DNA of 64,000 nucleotides from Crambe crambe (Eukaryota; Porifera; Demospongiae; Poecilosclerida; Crambeidae): positions 9,430,485 to 9,494,484 of the forward strand of contig OZ004583.1 of assembly GCA_963924555.1 (NCBI GenBank), written 5' to 3'. The notes under the pieces were generated by a model. The model searched no databases. It saw nothing but the letters and a program-made list of their open reading frames with translations, and was not told the origin of the DNA. This document shows, piece after piece, positions 62,501 to 64,000 of the stretch. Positions within the stretch are counted from its first letter, which is position 1. Every line of letters starts with the position of its first letter. A program made the position numbers and the translations under genes.

Positions 62501-64000
62501 GGCTAGGGCTAGGGCTAGGGCTAGGGCTAGGGCTAGGGCTAGGGCTAGGGCTAGGGCTAGGGCTAGGGCTAGGGCTAGGGCTAGGGCTAGGGCTAGGGCT
62601 AGGGCTAGGGCTAGGGCTAGGGCTAGGGCTAGGGCTAGGGCTAGGGCTAGGGCTAGGGCTAGGGCTAGGGCTAGGGCTAGGGCTAGGGCTAGGGCTAGGG
62701 CTAGGGCTAGGGCTAGGGCTAGGGCTAGGGCTAGGGCTAGGGCTAGGGCTAGGGCTAGGGCTAGGGCTAGGGCTAGGGCTAGGGCTAGGGCTAGGGCTAG
62801 GGCTAGGGCTAGGGCTAGGGCTAGGGCTAGGGCTAGGGCTAGGGCTAGGGCTAGGGCTAGGGCTAGGGCTAGGGCTAGGGCTAGGGCTAGGGCTAGGGCT
62901 AGGGCTAGGGCTAGGGCTAGGGCTAGGGCTAGGGCTAGGGCTAGGGCTAGGGCTAGGGCTAGGGCTAGGGCTAGGGCTAGGGCTAGGGCTAGGGCTAGGG
63001 CTAGGGCTAGGGCTAGGGCTAGGGCTAGGGCTAGGGCTAGGGCTAGGGCTAGGGCTAGGGCTAGGGCTAGGGCTAGGGCTAGGGCTAGGGCTAGGGCTAG
63101 GGCTAGGGCTAGGGCTAGGGCTAGGGCTAGGGCTAGGGCTAGGGCTAGGGCTAGGGCTAGGGCTAGGGCTAGGGCTAGGGCTAGGGCTAGGGCTAGGGCT
63201 AGGGCTAGGGCTAGGGCTAGGGCTAGGGCTAGGGCTAGGGCTAGGGCTAGGGCTAGGGCTAGGGCTAGGGCTAGGGCTAGGGCTAGGGCTAGGGCTAGGG
63301 CTAGGGCTAGGGCTAGGGCTAGGGCTAGGGCTAGGGCTAGGGCTAGGGCTAGGGCTAGGGCTAGGGCTAGGGCTAGGGCTAGGGCTAGGGCTAGGGCTAG
63401 GGCTAGGGCTAGGGCTAGGGCTAGGGCTAGGGCTAGGGCTAGGGCTAGGGCTAGGGCTAGGGCTAGGGCTAGGGCTAGGGCTAGGGCTAGGGCTAGGGCT
63501 AGGGCTAGGGCTAGGGCTAGGGCTAGGGCTAGGGCTAGGGCTAGGGCTAGGGCTAGGGCTAGGGCTAGGGCTAGGGCTAGGGCTAGGGCTAGGGCTAGGG
63601 CTAGGGCTAGGGCTAGGGCTAGGGCTAGGGCTAGGGCTAGGGCTAGGGCTAGGGCTAGGGCTAGGGCTAGGGCTAGGGCTAGGGCTAGGGCTAGGGCTAG
63701 GGCTAGGGCTAGGGCTAGGGCTAGGGCTAGGGCTAGGGCTAGGGCTAGGGCTAGGGCTAGGGCTAGGGCTAGGGCTAGGGCTAGGGCTAGGGCTAGGGCT
63801 AGGGCTAGGGCTAGGGCTAGGGCTAGGGCTAGGGCTAGGGCTAGGGCTAGGGCTAGGGCTAGGGCTAGGGCTAGGGCTAGGGCTAGGGCTATGGCTAGGG
63901 CTAGGGCTAGGGCTAGGGCTAGGGCTAGGGCTAGGGCTAGGGCTAGGGCTAGGGCTAGGGCTAGGGCTAGGGCTAGGGCTAGGGCTAGGGCTAGGGCTAG
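59518..64000 (+). repeat. (CTAGGG)n terminal array, candidate telomere
   Basis: About 4.48 kb, roughly 745 hexamers, running to the edge of the window. The first ~110 bp contain a few 7-bp variants (ctagggg near 59568-59619); thereafter the array is almost perfect, with one visible variant (ctatgg at 63891-63896). The G-rich strand points 5'->3' to the right, as at a right-hand chromosome end. Sponges and most animals have TTAGGG; this unit has C in place of the first T. Canonical TTAGGG runs are not seen anywhere in the array. Confidence 0.9.

Noticed and set aside
59518-64000. Assembly artefact from a low-complexity collapse
   Set aside because: Rare unit variants near the start and at 63891 and consistent polarity suggest real sequence, but array length cannot be trusted.

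Overview
The window is animal nuclear DNA from a compact, intron-rich genome, most likely a sponge (probably a demosponge; this is inference). Most introns are 40-100 nt with GT-AG ends, genes sit tens to hundreds of bases apart, and the gene set is metazoan: a FoxP factor with its zinc finger and leucine zipper, a FoxN2/3-type factor, a GAB-like PH scaffold, SAMTOR, EIF4E3, ARIH1 and SLC25A32. Intergenic DNA is rich in AGCTAGCTAGC-type words. I built the gene models by hand from splice sites. For almost all of them the exon phases agree and the total length is divisible by three.

Layout. 1-5.7 kb: the 3' end of a + strand gene, a short minus-strand gene, then three secreted coiled-coil proteins in a head-to-tail row; the third also carries follistatin/Kazal/VWC-like modules and a GPI-type tail. 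5.7-16.1 kb: SAMTOR (-), glutaredoxin 2 (+), FoxP (+) and EIF4E3 (+). 17.3-22 kb: GAB-like scaffold with a tRNA-Leu(TAG) in an intron, and a FoxN2/3-type gene. 22.3-28.2 kb (-): a protein with a katanin-p80-like C-terminus and a TTC3-like TPR protein. 28.3-34.6 kb: cyclophilin B, a small secreted protein, ARIH1 (-), a SPAG8-like protein and SLC25A32 (-). Several divergent pairs share promoters of only 70-280 bp.

34.7-48.1 kb is rich in mobile DNA: a degenerate MITE, a Mutator-like element with long TIRs and an 11-bp target duplication that carries a RecQ-helicase fragment and is itself interrupted by a TA-duplicating MITE, a TATA promoter with tandemly duplicated leader exons, and a 7-kb Helitron with intact Rep-helicase and RPA-like genes. 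The Helitron lies between those leader exons and a multi-exon gene of unknown function.

48.7-64 kb is a subtelomere: a coding-like 30-bp minisatellite, degenerate 165-bp repeats, a near-perfect 20-bp satellite, two families of 52-bp repeats, a block of about 200-250 bp, a 30-bp repeat, an approximately 225-bp repeat and an inverted, partial duplication of a gene fragment. It ends in about 4.5 kb of (CTAGGG)n. The G-rich strand runs 5'->3' to the right, the orientation expected for a right-hand chromosome end, but the unit differs by one base from the usual animal TTAGGG.

The most striking point in the genic part is gene order. SAMTOR, FoxP and EIF4E3 lie within 11 kb, and their human relatives are linked too (FOXP1 beside EIF4E3 at 3p13; FOXP2 near SAMTOR/BMT2 at 7q31), which suggests a linkage older than the sponge-bilaterian split.
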